The notes below the pieces were generated by a model. That model had not been told where the DNA came from. It was given only the letters and a program-made list of their open reading frames with translations, and did not search any database. A stretch of 64,000 bases of DNA, from the NCBI GenBank assembly GCA_012728855.1, contig JAAYEH010000433.1, forward strand, positions 1 through 64,000, read 5' to 3'. This DNA is from Rhodopirellula sp. (GTDB lineage Bacteria; Planctomycetota; Planctomycetia; Pirellulales; Thermoguttaceae). This document shows positions 27,180 through 36,100 of this stretch, piece after piece. A program made the translations under genes and the position numbers. Position 1 is the stretch's first letter. Each line of letters starts with the position of its first letter.

Positions 27180-27432
27180 GCAACGCACCCCAGCAGTGTT
27201 GCATAGGAGCGGGTGTTGATGCAAGGAGTTGGCGTGGCCGGAGTTGCATCGCGTATGCGGCGAGCGAACCCAATGGATCTCATGGGGGGTGCGTTGCGTA
27301 AAGAGTAACTTGGTTACTCACTTCGACTTGGCCCAGCCATCGGCCGCAACCAACGGAGGTTCTTTGGGCAGCCTGTTTGCGCTCTAGAGTCTTTGTTCGT
27401 AACATCTGCGCGCCATGCGCGCATGTTTGGCT

Positions 27433-27527
27433 CGTTTAACCGCAACGGCCAACGGCCTGCGCGGGCAGCGGTAACAAAGCCCGCCACGGCACATCCCGCG
27501 CAGGCCGTTGGCCGTTGCGGTTAAACG
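27433..27527. repeat. Perfect 33-bp inverted repeat
   Basis: Arms 27433-27465 and 27495-27527 are exactly complementary over 33 bases with a 29-base loop. Each arm starts CGTTTAACCGCAACGGCC and contains the direct repeat CAACGGCC. It is unrelated in sequence to the GGGGACAGG family. It lies in the 550-base gap upstream of the GH20-like gene (minus strand) and downstream of the MuiA-like gene's stop on the same strand. Nothing else recognisable lies in the gap. A miniature inverted-repeat element fits best. Confidence 0.75.
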
Positions 27528-27726
27528 ATTTTGGTTGCGGCTCGGCCGCGTTAAGAAAGGGTTTGATGATCTTGGAACCAAACTCGCATCCGTGTGCAAA
27601 GTCCCTGGAATGCGCACGGATAACCGAGGGCGCGATCGGAAATCATAGACCGCAGCGGCGCGTGAACCAGAGCGATCCGCATGGCTCAAGTCTCACCTTT
27701 TCACGAGGACTGGATATCACCTTGGT

Positions 27727-29310
27727 CTACATTCCCGAAATCGCCTGGTCGCGCGGGTGCTCGACGGTGAAGCCGTAGCGGATCTCCCGCTGTTCATTCG
27801 GCTCGAGCGTCACTCGCCATCTCAAGATGTTGAGGTCGGAGTGTTCCGACGGCTTCGGGAAGGCGTCCTGAAAAGAGACTTTGATCTGCTCGTGTTGCGA
27901 AACCGGGATCTGATCCACCAGAACAATCTTGGCAGGTTTGTCCAGATAGTTGGCCAGCCGCACGGTATAGGACGATGCGAGGCGGCGCGTGGTTCCCATC
28001 AATCGCTTGGAGACGTCGTTCTTGGTAAGCTCCCGTTCGACGCGAACGCGATCTTCGATCCCCAACGGCAGCGAAAACAGCTCGTTGGGAGCCGTGCGTT
28101 TCAATTGCGTCTTGCCGACGAACTCGTCGCCGTGGAAGATCGCCGCTTCGCCCGGCAAGAGCGTGTGGGGGCTGCTGTTGGTGACCTTTGCCCGGCTGTA
28201 AACTTCGTCGGAGAGCTTGGGGACCGCCACGTACTGGAGTTCGGCGTCGAGATGAAAGGCCGCCACGAGCGTCTTGTGGGGTGAGTCGTCCGACGGCACG
28301 TCAACCGCCGTTCCCACGCGGTACGTAACGGCCGCGCCGGTCCGTTCGAGCTGGGCTTGCGCGACTTCTGCCTCAGGTATCGCTGCTTCGAGTGCTTCGG
28401 CCGGCGGGGGAACCTCATCCATGTCGGCTTGCGCCAAGGTATGGACTGTGGCACCGAGGCCTCGCCACGCTCTGGCGCGCGCTGCCGGCGCCGGGAAAAC
28501 GCGGTACCCGAGGTACCACGGGCTCAGGAACGGGATCGTCGCCTTGACGGCCGGACGAGCGGTCGAGAGGGAAAGCTGGACCCCCTGCCAATCTTCGCCG
28601 GTGCGTTGCCGGATGAGCGCGAAGTAGTTGACGTTGACCCGACTGTCTGTGAGTCGGATGTCGTAAAGCGGGGTCCACGATGCACCTTCGATGACGTAGC
28701 TTACTTCGAGTGTGAAATCCGTTTCCGCGTCAATTTCGACGGAAACACGGATTTGCCGGCGTTGTGCCGGCTCCGACTTGCCGTGCCTGTCGAGTTGAGC
28801 CTTTACGTTTTCGCGTTTCTTGTTGAGAACCTTGCTCTCTCGATTGAGAAGTCGCAGGCGCTCCTTGGCCGCATGGGTTTCCTGTGCCAGATGCGCTTCG
28901 AGAGTTTGAAGCCCGGCAAGGTCGAGTCTGCCGAGAGCCAGGCCGCGGGGCAGCGTTTCGCCTCCTGAGGTCCGCATGTGATGGAGCATCTCGAGGCGTG
29001 CTTTTTCGACCTCCTGGCGATCGGCCAGCGCCGCCAGGGATTCGTCAAGTTCTTCGAGCTGGCCCAAGAGTTCGTCGAGAGTGGCCTCGGGCGGTCTGTC
29101 GATGTACGTCGTGCCGACCTCGACGCCAAGAATGCGGACCCCCTCGCCCTGGCCTGCTGCCCGTACTGAGTCGGGTTCCAGCCCGTTGGGCAAGGGACCA
29201 ATGGCCAGCACATGCTCCCCCGCCGTCAGGTGAACCGTCCCCCGGCGCGCGATTCGCGCCACATCTAAGTAAACTGTCGCCGCGACAATCGGCGCTTCAA
29301 TCGCTTGCAT
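27727..29310 (-). CDS. MuiA-like protein (DUF4140 + DUF4139)
   Basis: A 527-residue protein. Residues 1-95 form the DUF4140 region (VAATVYLDVARIARRGTVHL, IGPLPNGLEPDSVRAAGQG). Residues of about 95-190 are a coiled coil (LDELLGQLEELDESLAALAD). Residues of about 205-525 are DUF4139 (LEVSYVIEGASWTPLYDIRL, ending LEPNEQREIRYGFTVEHPRD). This is the layout of the mucoidy inhibitor MuiA family, whose name comes from reduced capsule production in E. coli; the mechanism is unknown. No signal peptide is visible, so the location is uncertain. Confidence 0.85.
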   Translation of the reverse strand: MQAIEAPIVAATVYLDVARIARRGTVHLTAGEHVLAIGPLPNGLEPDSVRAAGQGEGVRILGVEVGTTYIDRPPEATLDELLGQLEELDESLAALADRQEVEKARLEMLHHMRTSGGETLPRGLALGRLDLAGLQTLEAHLAQETHAAKERLRLLNRESKVLNKKRENVKAQLDRHGKSEPAQRRQIRVSVEIDAETDFTLEVSYVIEGASWTPLYDIRLTDSRVNVNYFALIRQRTGEDWQGVQLSLSTARPAVKATIPFLSPWYLGYRVFPAPAARARAWRGLGATVHTLAQADMDEVPPPAEALEAAIPEAEVAQAQLERTGAAVTYRVGTAVDVPSDDSPHKTLVAAFHLDAELQYVAVPKLSDEVYSRAKVTNSSPHTLLPGEAAIFHGDEFVGKTQLKRTAPNELFSLPLGIEDRVRVERELTKNDVSKRLMGTTRRLASSYTVRLANYLDKPAKIVLVDQIPVSQHEQIKVSFQDAFPKPSEHSDLNILRWRVTLEPNEQREIRYGFTVEHPRDQAISGM

Positions 29311-29379
29311 TGCTCTTCCCCCAATCCATAACTTGCCGATCTTCCCAACAGCCCCTTGACACGATAATCGTATTGCATG

Positions 29380-30183
29380 TCATTGCCTTGCGTGTTTCTT
29401 CTCGGGCAATCCTGAGCAGTAGCCCGGCAAAGCGCGGATCTGCCGGCGGATTTCTGACTGGAGTTCAGTGAACCGTTCATCCCCGATTGAGCCAAACCTC
29501 TCCAAGAAAGCCTCCGATGGAATGCCCTCCGGCAGGTTTCTGGGTTTCGGCACGAAACTGGCCACGGTGAACGACTCCGCCAGGGATTCGAGAGAGACCT
29601 TCTTCTCGCGCACATGGTTCGCGAAGGCGATGCCGGCCATGTCCGCTGCCAAGTCGGCGAAGCTGAAGCCCGAGCCACCTTGAGAATCGCGCAATTCCTT
29701 GATCGTTCCCATCGTTTCTGCGGTCTCGGGTCCAATCAGGATTGCCAGTGCGCCCGAGACGACGAAGTGTTGAGCCAGATCTCGCCGCCCATGCATCGTA
29801 GGAGCGCCGAGCATTGCCAAGCGTTGACGACGCTCATCTTCGGTCTCCGCGGCCAGGAATACCTGGTTGATTAGCGGAGCAGCGCGCAGGACGGTCGAGT
29901 GGTCGATGGCGGCGCCCAAGCCGATGAGAAACGCTTTGGCGGCGTCCTCTTCCCGCAGATTGTTTGCTGCCGCGGCTGCCCGGCGAACGAGGTATTCCGT
30001 CAGGCGATCGCCACGAAGGCGGTCCGCGGCAACGTGGTTTTCGGCAGCCGCCTCGCGTACCGCGCTCACAACGACGCGAACTCCGGCCTTCAGCGGCTGG
30101 GAAGGACGCTCCACGCGACCTGCGGCCGCTGCAGAGGCAATCAGCCATGCAGAGATCGAACAGACGAAGAAGATATGCACCAT
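29380..30183 (-). CDS. Hypothetical secreted protein
   Basis: A 267-residue protein with a signal peptide (MVHIFFVCSISAWLIASAAAA). It contains the conserved-looking stretch HFVVSGALAILIGPETAETMGTIKEL and GSGFSFADLAADMAGIAFANH, which includes a possible catalytic or metal-binding His, but I cannot assign a family. A GTG 66 bases further upstream would extend the frame, but the signal peptide favours ATG 30183. Confidence 0.6.
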   Translation of the reverse strand: MVHIFFVCSISAWLIASAAAAGRVERPSQPLKAGVRVVVSAVREAAAENHVAADRLRGDRLTEYLVRRAAAAANNLREEDAAKAFLIGLGAAIDHSTVLRAAPLINQVFLAAETEDERRQRLAMLGAPTMHGRRDLAQHFVVSGALAILIGPETAETMGTIKELRDSQGGSGFSFADLAADMAGIAFANHVREKKVSLESLAESFTVASFVPKPRNLPEGIPSEAFLERFGSIGDERFTELQSEIRRQIRALPGYCSGLPEKKHARQ

Positions 30184-30620
30184 CGGGTCAAGACTGCAAT
30201 CGCTGAGCAACCTGAGTTGGTTGCGAGGGTCTAGGGCTTTCTCGATCACGTGAAAGTTGACGGCCTTTTCATTTTTCCGGTCTTTCGGTCGGCCGGCCTA
30301 CGTGGCAGCGCCGCTTGATTGGAGTTGCGGTCTCACTCTTCATCGGGACGAATATCACGACGCGACGGCACGGCGACACCCTTTCTGTTGAAGCGAACCA
30401 CCACGACGCTCAGGCGCTCGGCGCCAGCGTTCGACAGGCAATTGTATGTCCACGGCTCGGTGCAGAGAATATCACCCCGCCTGGATGGGGATTCCTTCTC
30501 CACGCTCGACAGCGGTGTTATTATTGCAGTGATTGTGTAATGCAGACTCGGCTCGCTGTATCTTGGCTGGTGAGTCTTCCCTCCGTCTCTTGACCTTTAC
30601 TTCTCAAAGGGAGTCGCACC
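30184..30620. other. Gene-free spacer before the toxin-antitoxin pair
   Basis: This spacer lies between divergent genes and must hold the antitoxin promoter. The bases before 30621 (CTTTACTTCTCAAAGGGAG) supply a ribosome-binding site GGGAG 12 bases upstream. A short AT-rich segment, TTATTATTGCAGTGATTG around 30522-30540, could be part of the promoter. No small gene is supported. Confidence 0.4.
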
Positions 30621-30872
30621 ATGAGTGAGGTGACGCTGACCATTCCCGATGAAGCGCTCTCCGCGCTGGCAGACTCTCCCGGTGAGGCCGCTGACGAGTT
30701 GCGAATGCTGGCCGCTGTGAAACTATTCGAGTTGAAGAAGGTATCCTCGGGCGCTGCCGCATATCTAGCGGGCATCCCGCGGGTGGAATTCCTCCGGCGA
30801 CTGGTTGACTATGGCGTGCCGGTCTTCGACATGAGCCCGGAGGAGTTCGCCGAGGAGACACGTCTTGGGTGA
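30621..30872 (+). CDS. UPF0175 family antitoxin
   Basis: An 83-residue protein with the UPF0175 layout: beta-strand start VTLTIPDEALSAL, helix AADELRMLAAVKLFELKKVSSG, then a helix-turn-helix-like AAAYLAGIPRVEFLRRLVDYGVPVFDMSPEEF. It is the expected antitoxin and DNA-binding partner of DUF3368 PIN-like toxins. Its stop codon overlaps the start of the toxin gene by 8 bases, the classic arrangement for translational coupling. Confidence 0.85.
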   Translation: MSEVTLTIPDEALSALADSPGEAADELRMLAAVKLFELKKVSSGAAAYLAGIPRVEFLRRLVDYGVPVFDMSPEEFAEETRLG

Positions 30873-31353
30873 ACTGATTTGCGACACGTCGACGCTTCTG
30901 GCTTTGCACCAGATCGGCCGGTTGGACCTTCTGCAGTCGCTCTGTGGCAGCGTCATCGTGCCGGCCGCGGTTCACCAGGAACTGGAGAACGGCTGATCCC
31001 TGGGACATGATGTGCCTGACGTTACGACGGTCTCATGGATGATCGTTCGGTCCCCGACGGCGACTCCGACACTACCGCACGCTTCCCAGCTTGGCCCCGG
31101 CGAGCGAGAGGTGCTGTGGCTTGCTCAAGAAACACCTGGCAGTGTGGCAGTGCTCGACGATGAACCCGCGCGCCGGGCTGCCGCCGCGCTCGGCATCGCG
31201 CGTTCCGGAACACTGGGATTGCTGGTCGATGCGAAACGACATGGCCTTGTGACGGCTGTCGCCCCGTTACTCGACGAACTCCAGCGCAACGGCTTCCACG
31301 TTTCGCTTCAACTCCGGGATGCCATTCTTGAGGCCGCCGCCGAACTCCCTTGA
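30865..31353 (+). pseudogene. DUF3368 PIN-like toxin with an in-frame TGA
   Basis: A TTG at 30865, inside the end of the antitoxin gene, opens a frame reading GELICDTSTLLALHQIGRLD with the PIN-domain Asp (CDTS), then VPAAVHQELENG. It is cut by TGA at 30994-30996. After the stop the same frame continues to 31353 (SLGHDVPDVTTVSW, then LGPGEREVLWLA, VLDDEPARRAAAALG with the second acidic cluster, and GTLGLLVDAK). Homologues usually have Arg after ELENG, and CGA to TGA is a single transition. The toxin, a predicted RNase, is therefore disabled by one nonsense change, while the antitoxin remains intact. Confidence 0.8.
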
Positions 31354-31531
31354 CTTCGCCCCCTAGTCCGCATGCCCTGCCACAGCTCGTCTGTTGTCTG
31401 CCAAGACAATTCTGGGTGTCTTAGTCTCGTTAAGGGGCTGCGGATCAGCGCAGAACTGCAGGAGAGATCCTCGTCCGTGCGGCTCTGCCGTCCATCGGCC
31501 GCCGAGCGTGTGCCACCTCACAACGTAACGG

Positions 31532-33646
31532 TCACCGGCTCTCATCCGCGAGCACAGGGAACTCCGTGATCCGCAGGCGGGTGCAGCCGTAGGGAATGAG
31601 GTCAAGGTCCACCAGGGGGTCTTGGGACTCGACCGGGCTGGCCGGCGTCTGGCCGGCGGAATTTGCCTCCAATTTCCATTCCGGAATCGTTCGCCCCTTG
31701 ACTCGCAGCACGACCGGGGCCGTCTCCTGGGCGAACGGCTGCTGCCCCGGCTTGCCGGTATGGGCCACCGTGATCGATCGTTCCGGGTTGTGCCGATCCA
31801 GGAGCAGGCCATAGTTCCACGGCGTCGTGGGATGGACTGACCAGTCGATCACCGGCAAGGTGGGGTGGTGCCGCTTGAGTTGGTCGAAGTGCTCGCCCAT
31901 TCGGAGTGAGTAGACCAAGGGGCCGCGGACAATGGCCACGGCATCGTGGTAGCGCGTCTCGGTCCGCATCTTCATCGGCAGCTTAATGACGACTTCGTCG
32001 CCCGGCGACCAGCGGCGCCGGATCACCAGAAACTGCCCGGGTGCTGCGGGCTCGGTCTTCCCTTGGCAGTTTACCGTTGCTCCCTCGGCCCAGGAGGGCA
32101 CTCGCAGGTGCAGCGGAAACTCGACTGGCTCCGGCGACATGAGTTTGAATCGGATCGTCTCGTCGAACGGGTAGTCGGTGATCTCCTCGACGGAGACCTC
32201 CGTGCCGCCAGCCACCTTGGCACGTACGACGCTCGGCCCGTAGGCTACGGCAGCCAGTCCCTGGTCGTGCGTGGCCATCCAGAGGTGGGCGACGAACTTC
32301 GGCCAGCCCTGATGCATGTTCGCCGTGCAGCAGCCGTAGTGGGGCTCGAGGCCATAGAGGTTCGAGGTGTCGCTATTGGTGCTCCATTGCCGCTTGGCGA
32401 CCGTGCAGAGAACCTGGTTGGCTTGCTGGTCGTACTGGTGCGCCCAGTAGTCGGGCGTGCAGGCCCCGGGATTGGCGTTGTAGGCCAAGAACTCCAGGCG
32501 GTCGGCGAAGGCTGTGTCGCCGAAGATCTCGAGCAGTTTCTCCAGCGAAAACATCGACTCGACCACCGCGCAAAGTTCCGTCCCCTGCGTCGGCCGCCTG
32601 CCGGAGAGGTGCTCGTCGCCGGAGAAGCGGCCGCCGACCTGGCCGTGATGCTCGTCGAGGCTGGCCCAGCCGCGGTAGACCGCTTCTTTGTGCCGCCCGT
32701 CGCCCGACTGCTGCCACCAGAGGCCGGGGTACTTCGTCGCCATCGCCACGTTGACCACATGGGCGGTCATGCCCACGTCCTTCCAGTCGTAGGGAATGCT
32801 GCCAGTCCGAAGCGCTTCGGTGGTCCAGGGAAAGTTCGTAAAGTAATCGGTCCAGTTGCGGCTGTTCTTGTGGATCGACTCGGCGACCTTTAGAACGTTC
32901 GGGTCGCCCGTCCGACGGTAGAGCCAATAGGCTGTGACAGCGTTCTCCATCGCTCGCACACCGCGCCAATCCTTGTTCGGCCAGTCGGGTGGCGCCTTGT
33001 GGAGATAGGCGAAGTAGTCTGCGATGAGCTTCAGGGCCCGAGGATCGCCCGTCGCCTCGTGGTACTGTGTCAGCACCTTCATCGCCACAGCCAGTGGCCA
33101 GCGATCCTTGTTCTGCGCGGGACCGAACCAGCCGTCCGGCTGCCCGCTGGCGAGAATTCCTTCAATCCACGGCCTGGTCTTGGCGATCAGCCGGGAGTCG
33201 TCAAGCAGGTAGGCCAACGGCACCAGGCCATCGAGATAGTAGGGACCGCGTTCCCACTTTTCGCCGTCGCCGCCCTTCCAGGCGGTTTTCACCAAGGGCG
33301 GCCAGAACTCGTCGAGATGGCCGGTCAGGCCGTTGGCTTGGATTGTCAACTGGTCCTTGAGCCAGCCTTGCGGTTTGACTGATCCGAGCGGGAGGGCGAC
33401 GAATTTCGTCGGTCGCAGGGGCAGCCGGTTGGTGGGATAATGCCGGTTGAACTCCGCTGCGGGCGCAGCGGGTTTTCCTGGCGAATTCCACCGACAGAGC
33501 CATTCCCGCGGCGCCGGTTCTTGTGCGTTGTCGTCCAGCTTTACCGACGCGGGCTCGTCGTTTTCCCCGAGGGCTGTCGTTTCGCCGGCCCAGCACACCG
33601 TGTTTGTCCAACAGGCGGCGAGGAGGATCACGAAGAAAGTTCTCAC
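31532..33646 (-). CDS. Beta-L-arabinofuranosidase-like GH127 enzyme (DUF1680), secreted
   Basis: A 704-residue exported protein (signal peptide RTFFVILLAACWTNTVCWAG) starting at GTG with GGAG nine bases upstream. The alpha/alpha-barrel carries the GH127 landmarks: SGRRPTQGTELCAVVESM, with the Glu and Cys of the E-x-C motif, and LEPHYGCCTANMHQGWPKF, with the adjacent cysteines, one of which is the proposed zinc-bound nucleophile. The C-terminal third (about residues 480-700) is beta-rich, as in the family. It should remove arabinofuranose or related sugars from plant or algal glycans. Flanking genes are unrelated or unknown. Confidence 0.9.
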   Translation of the reverse strand: MRTFFVILLAACWTNTVCWAGETTALGENDEPASVKLDDNAQEPAPREWLCRWNSPGKPAAPAAEFNRHYPTNRLPLRPTKFVALPLGSVKPQGWLKDQLTIQANGLTGHLDEFWPPLVKTAWKGGDGEKWERGPYYLDGLVPLAYLLDDSRLIAKTRPWIEGILASGQPDGWFGPAQNKDRWPLAVAMKVLTQYHEATGDPRALKLIADYFAYLHKAPPDWPNKDWRGVRAMENAVTAYWLYRRTGDPNVLKVAESIHKNSRNWTDYFTNFPWTTEALRTGSIPYDWKDVGMTAHVVNVAMATKYPGLWWQQSGDGRHKEAVYRGWASLDEHHGQVGGRFSGDEHLSGRRPTQGTELCAVVESMFSLEKLLEIFGDTAFADRLEFLAYNANPGACTPDYWAHQYDQQANQVLCTVAKRQWSTNSDTSNLYGLEPHYGCCTANMHQGWPKFVAHLWMATHDQGLAAVAYGPSVVRAKVAGGTEVSVEEITDYPFDETIRFKLMSPEPVEFPLHLRVPSWAEGATVNCQGKTEPAAPGQFLVIRRRWSPGDEVVIKLPMKMRTETRYHDAVAIVRGPLVYSLRMGEHFDQLKRHHPTLPVIDWSVHPTTPWNYGLLLDRHNPERSITVAHTGKPGQQPFAQETAPVVLRVKGRTIPEWKLEANSAGQTPASPVESQDPLVDLDLIPYGCTRLRITEFPVLADESR

Positions 33647-33780
33647 GGGGCGGTCTCCAGGGCTTGAGGGCAGTTGTAGTCACCCCCAATTTCGCTTTTC
33701 CGGGGCGGAGAGTCAAACGTGTGTAGGAGGCGGAAATGATACAAGATGCCGGGTGACTATCCCCGTTTCCGGATAGCCTC

Positions 33781-34410
33781 TTACAGGCAAATTTCCACAT
33801 CAAGGAACCGGTACGGGGTCTTCGCGTATTGGTCGGCCATCTTGTGTAGCGTTGTCCAGCGTGTCGAGTGCGAGGGGCTTTCATACCGAGGTTCCTCACT
33901 GGGAAGAGCAGTCAGCAAGGATTTTCGGACGAGCATGCCCCGGACCTTCTGTGTGCGAACTGGGCCAGCGCGCTCGCATGTCAGGCACAAAACGTACTCA
34001 CCGCGTTCTACGGACAACCCAAGGTCGCGCTTGATGTGGCCGACTGCGAACCGTTCACTGACCTCGTTGAGTACCGCGTTGAGATACTGCCAACAGTCTT
34101 CCTTCGGAATGGGCAGAAGAGGATCGTCCTCGCTGGTTCGTCTTGCCAGGTCAACGATCGCCTTTGCCGCAGACGCATTGAGAAAGATCTCCTCGCAGTC
34201 CATCTCGAGGATCGTGCGAATTCGCATCGTGCCATCGTCGATGCTCGTCAGCGTTACGTTGAGCCGATCAAGAAAATCTCGCTTGCGCCAGCGCGACCGG
34301 GCACGGCGTCCGGCGATGTAGGAAGCGGCGCCTGCCGCAGTCACGATCCACAGCAATTCCGGCCAGTTTCCCTGGACATAGTCAACAAGCGATACGAAAG
34401 CTTCGTTCAT
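33781..34410 (-). CDS. Hypothetical protein with one N-terminal transmembrane segment
   Basis: A 209-residue protein starting MNEAFVSLVDYVQGNWPELL, with one transmembrane helix (LLWIVTAAGAASYIAGR, about residues 18-35) and a basic stop-transfer sequence. The cytoplasmic part has no recognised motif, although it has two Cys-containing strands (YVLCLTCERAG). A seven-codon extension (to 34431) is possible. No family recognised. The upstream spacer to the next gene is 325 bases. Confidence 0.55.
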   Translation of the reverse strand: MNEAFVSLVDYVQGNWPELLWIVTAAGAASYIAGRRARSRWRKRDFLDRLNVTLTSIDDGTMRIRTILEMDCEEIFLNASAAKAIVDLARRTSEDDPLLPIPKEDCWQYLNAVLNEVSERFAVGHIKRDLGLSVERGEYVLCLTCERAGPVRTQKVRGMLVRKSLLTALPSEEPRYESPSHSTRWTTLHKMADQYAKTPYRFLDVEICL

Positions 34411-34735
34411 GGTATTCCCATCCCAACGCAATCAGATTTCGGTTCGACCAGAGTGCTTCGGAGCGTTACGCCGAGGAGGAGTCGCCCTCCGCACACACCC
34501 CCTTCTCACGAATAACGCACCGTTGCGATGAATCACTCTTCAAGCTACCTTGGTTCGAAACTTCCAGCAAGGATCTGCGCGGATAGGTTGGGGGAGAAGC
34601 GGGCGATGCGGCGTCGATCGCAGGTCTTGGCAGTCCGGACATTGGTTCAGTGCGCCGGGAAGCCGATTCGAGCCGGTGCTTCCGAAAAGTATCTGGCGTG
34701 GCGGATATCCGCTTCATCGTACATGGCTCCACCGG
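34411..34735. other. Spacer without recognisable genes
   Basis: A 325-base spacer between two minus-strand hypothetical genes. Short frames on both strands are unsupported. No hairpin or repeat was found. A promoter for the downstream membrane protein gene is expected here, but no clear elements are seen. Confidence 0.4.
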
Positions 34736-36046
34736 TCACGGGGTATACTCCACACGAAAACTCTCGACAGCAGTCCGGATCTGTTGCCGCACGTCGTCGG
34801 AAAGTTCCTCGTCAGCACCTTGAAAGCGATAGACAGCGAGGGACGTTTCTACGAGGTGCCAGACGATATGGCGACGGTGCTCCGTGGACGCAAACCTCAG
34901 CCGAACGGTGCGAGCAGGAAAACTACCGATGAAATGGATCTCGTCTTCGAGCACTTCGGTTCCCGGCCAGATTCTCAATTGCTCCCGGAGCCGTGATGGA
35001 CGCAGAGCGTCACACATGATGTGACTGGTTCCGATTCGAAGTTGGAAGACGTGGGGCAGGCCAATGTCCGGTGGCACTTCGGCGGATTGAGGAAGCTCGA
35101 TACTGCACCCATGTCGCCGGTTTACGAGTCGCGTACCTTGACGTTCCACTTCGGGGCGTCCCCCAAGATCCAGCAACTCCTGGAGAAGTCTTCCGCTTCG
35201 CATCTGTTGCCAGCCCTTCCACCGCCACCACAAGAAGAATAGCGGACCGAAAAGCCAACCCACCACGCGCGCTCCCCACATAAAAGCGCGCAGCGCGACG
35301 GTCAATGGGAGCATCTGCCTTTGGACCTCGGCTTGCCAGGCGGCGATCTCCGGATCGATCTGCCGAGAGGGCGGTGCGCGAAGGAGTATCTCGTGAAGTC
35401 GTAGTGCTGGCTGCCGATCGGAGGAAGTGCGGCGCACAAAGAACATCCGATCGATCTTGATACCACCGGCAGTGATGTACTGGCCGGGCGCGAGCCGCAA
35501 TTCCTCAAAATCCTGGTAATCGTATGCTGCCGTATCCGCACCGATCTCAATGCAAAACCGCTCAGCGACGTTTTCCGCAAACACGGCCCACTTGCGCTGA
35601 AGTTTGGCAATTTGCCGGGCTTCGATGCCGAGTTGGCAAATCTCGCACAAGCGCTCCGGGTCACCATTTCTAGCGAGTTCCAGATCTGCCGGCCCGCCGA
35701 AGTACCGCGGCTTCGAATTGAAGGATGCAACCAGCTCGGAAGAATCGTGAAGCCGATAACCCCAGATGTCGCTGTCGTAGACCCATACTTCCAGAAGTGG
35801 TTTGTGGAGCTTGTTGAGTTTGAAAACCAGCCGATCCCCTTCCTCGTAGGCATGGCTGAATGCGACGATGATCCAACCCGATGTTTCCGACAGTACGACC
35901 CCACGTTCCGTCTCCGGATCGAAGGGGAACAATGGATCTTCAACGCACGGGTCAAATCCTTTCGCTGCAAGCCAGGATACCACCGCAAGGCGAACTTCGT
36001 CTCGACTCGCGTGCCGCGCAGCAAACGTCCGCAGATTTGCACCCAT
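34736..36046 (-). CDS. Hypothetical membrane-associated protein
   Basis: A 436-residue protein without a recognised family. It has a hydrophobic segment around residues 265-290 (AFMWGARVVGWLFGPLFFLWW) in an otherwise soluble, charged sequence, suggesting one or two membrane helices, with more than 130 residues following. Start ATG 36046 has AAGGA ten bases upstream; a GTG at 36067 adds seven residues. Neighbours give no hint about function. Confidence 0.55.
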   Translation of the reverse strand: MGANLRTFAARHASRDEVRLAVVSWLAAKGFDPCVEDPLFPFDPETERGVVLSETSGWIIVAFSHAYEEGDRLVFKLNKLHKPLLEVWVYDSDIWGYRLHDSSELVASFNSKPRYFGGPADLELARNGDPERLCEICQLGIEARQIAKLQRKWAVFAENVAERFCIEIGADTAAYDYQDFEELRLAPGQYITAGGIKIDRMFFVRRTSSDRQPALRLHEILLRAPPSRQIDPEIAAWQAEVQRQMLPLTVALRAFMWGARVVGWLFGPLFFLWWRWKGWQQMRSGRLLQELLDLGGRPEVERQGTRLVNRRHGCSIELPQSAEVPPDIGLPHVFQLRIGTSHIMCDALRPSRLREQLRIWPGTEVLEDEIHFIGSFPARTVRLRFASTEHRRHIVWHLVETSLAVYRFQGADEELSDDVRQQIRTAVESFRVEYTP

Positions 36047-36100
36047 AAGCTTCAGTTCCTTGCACACCGGCGGGAGGTATTCGCCAGAAGTAGCCGGGCC

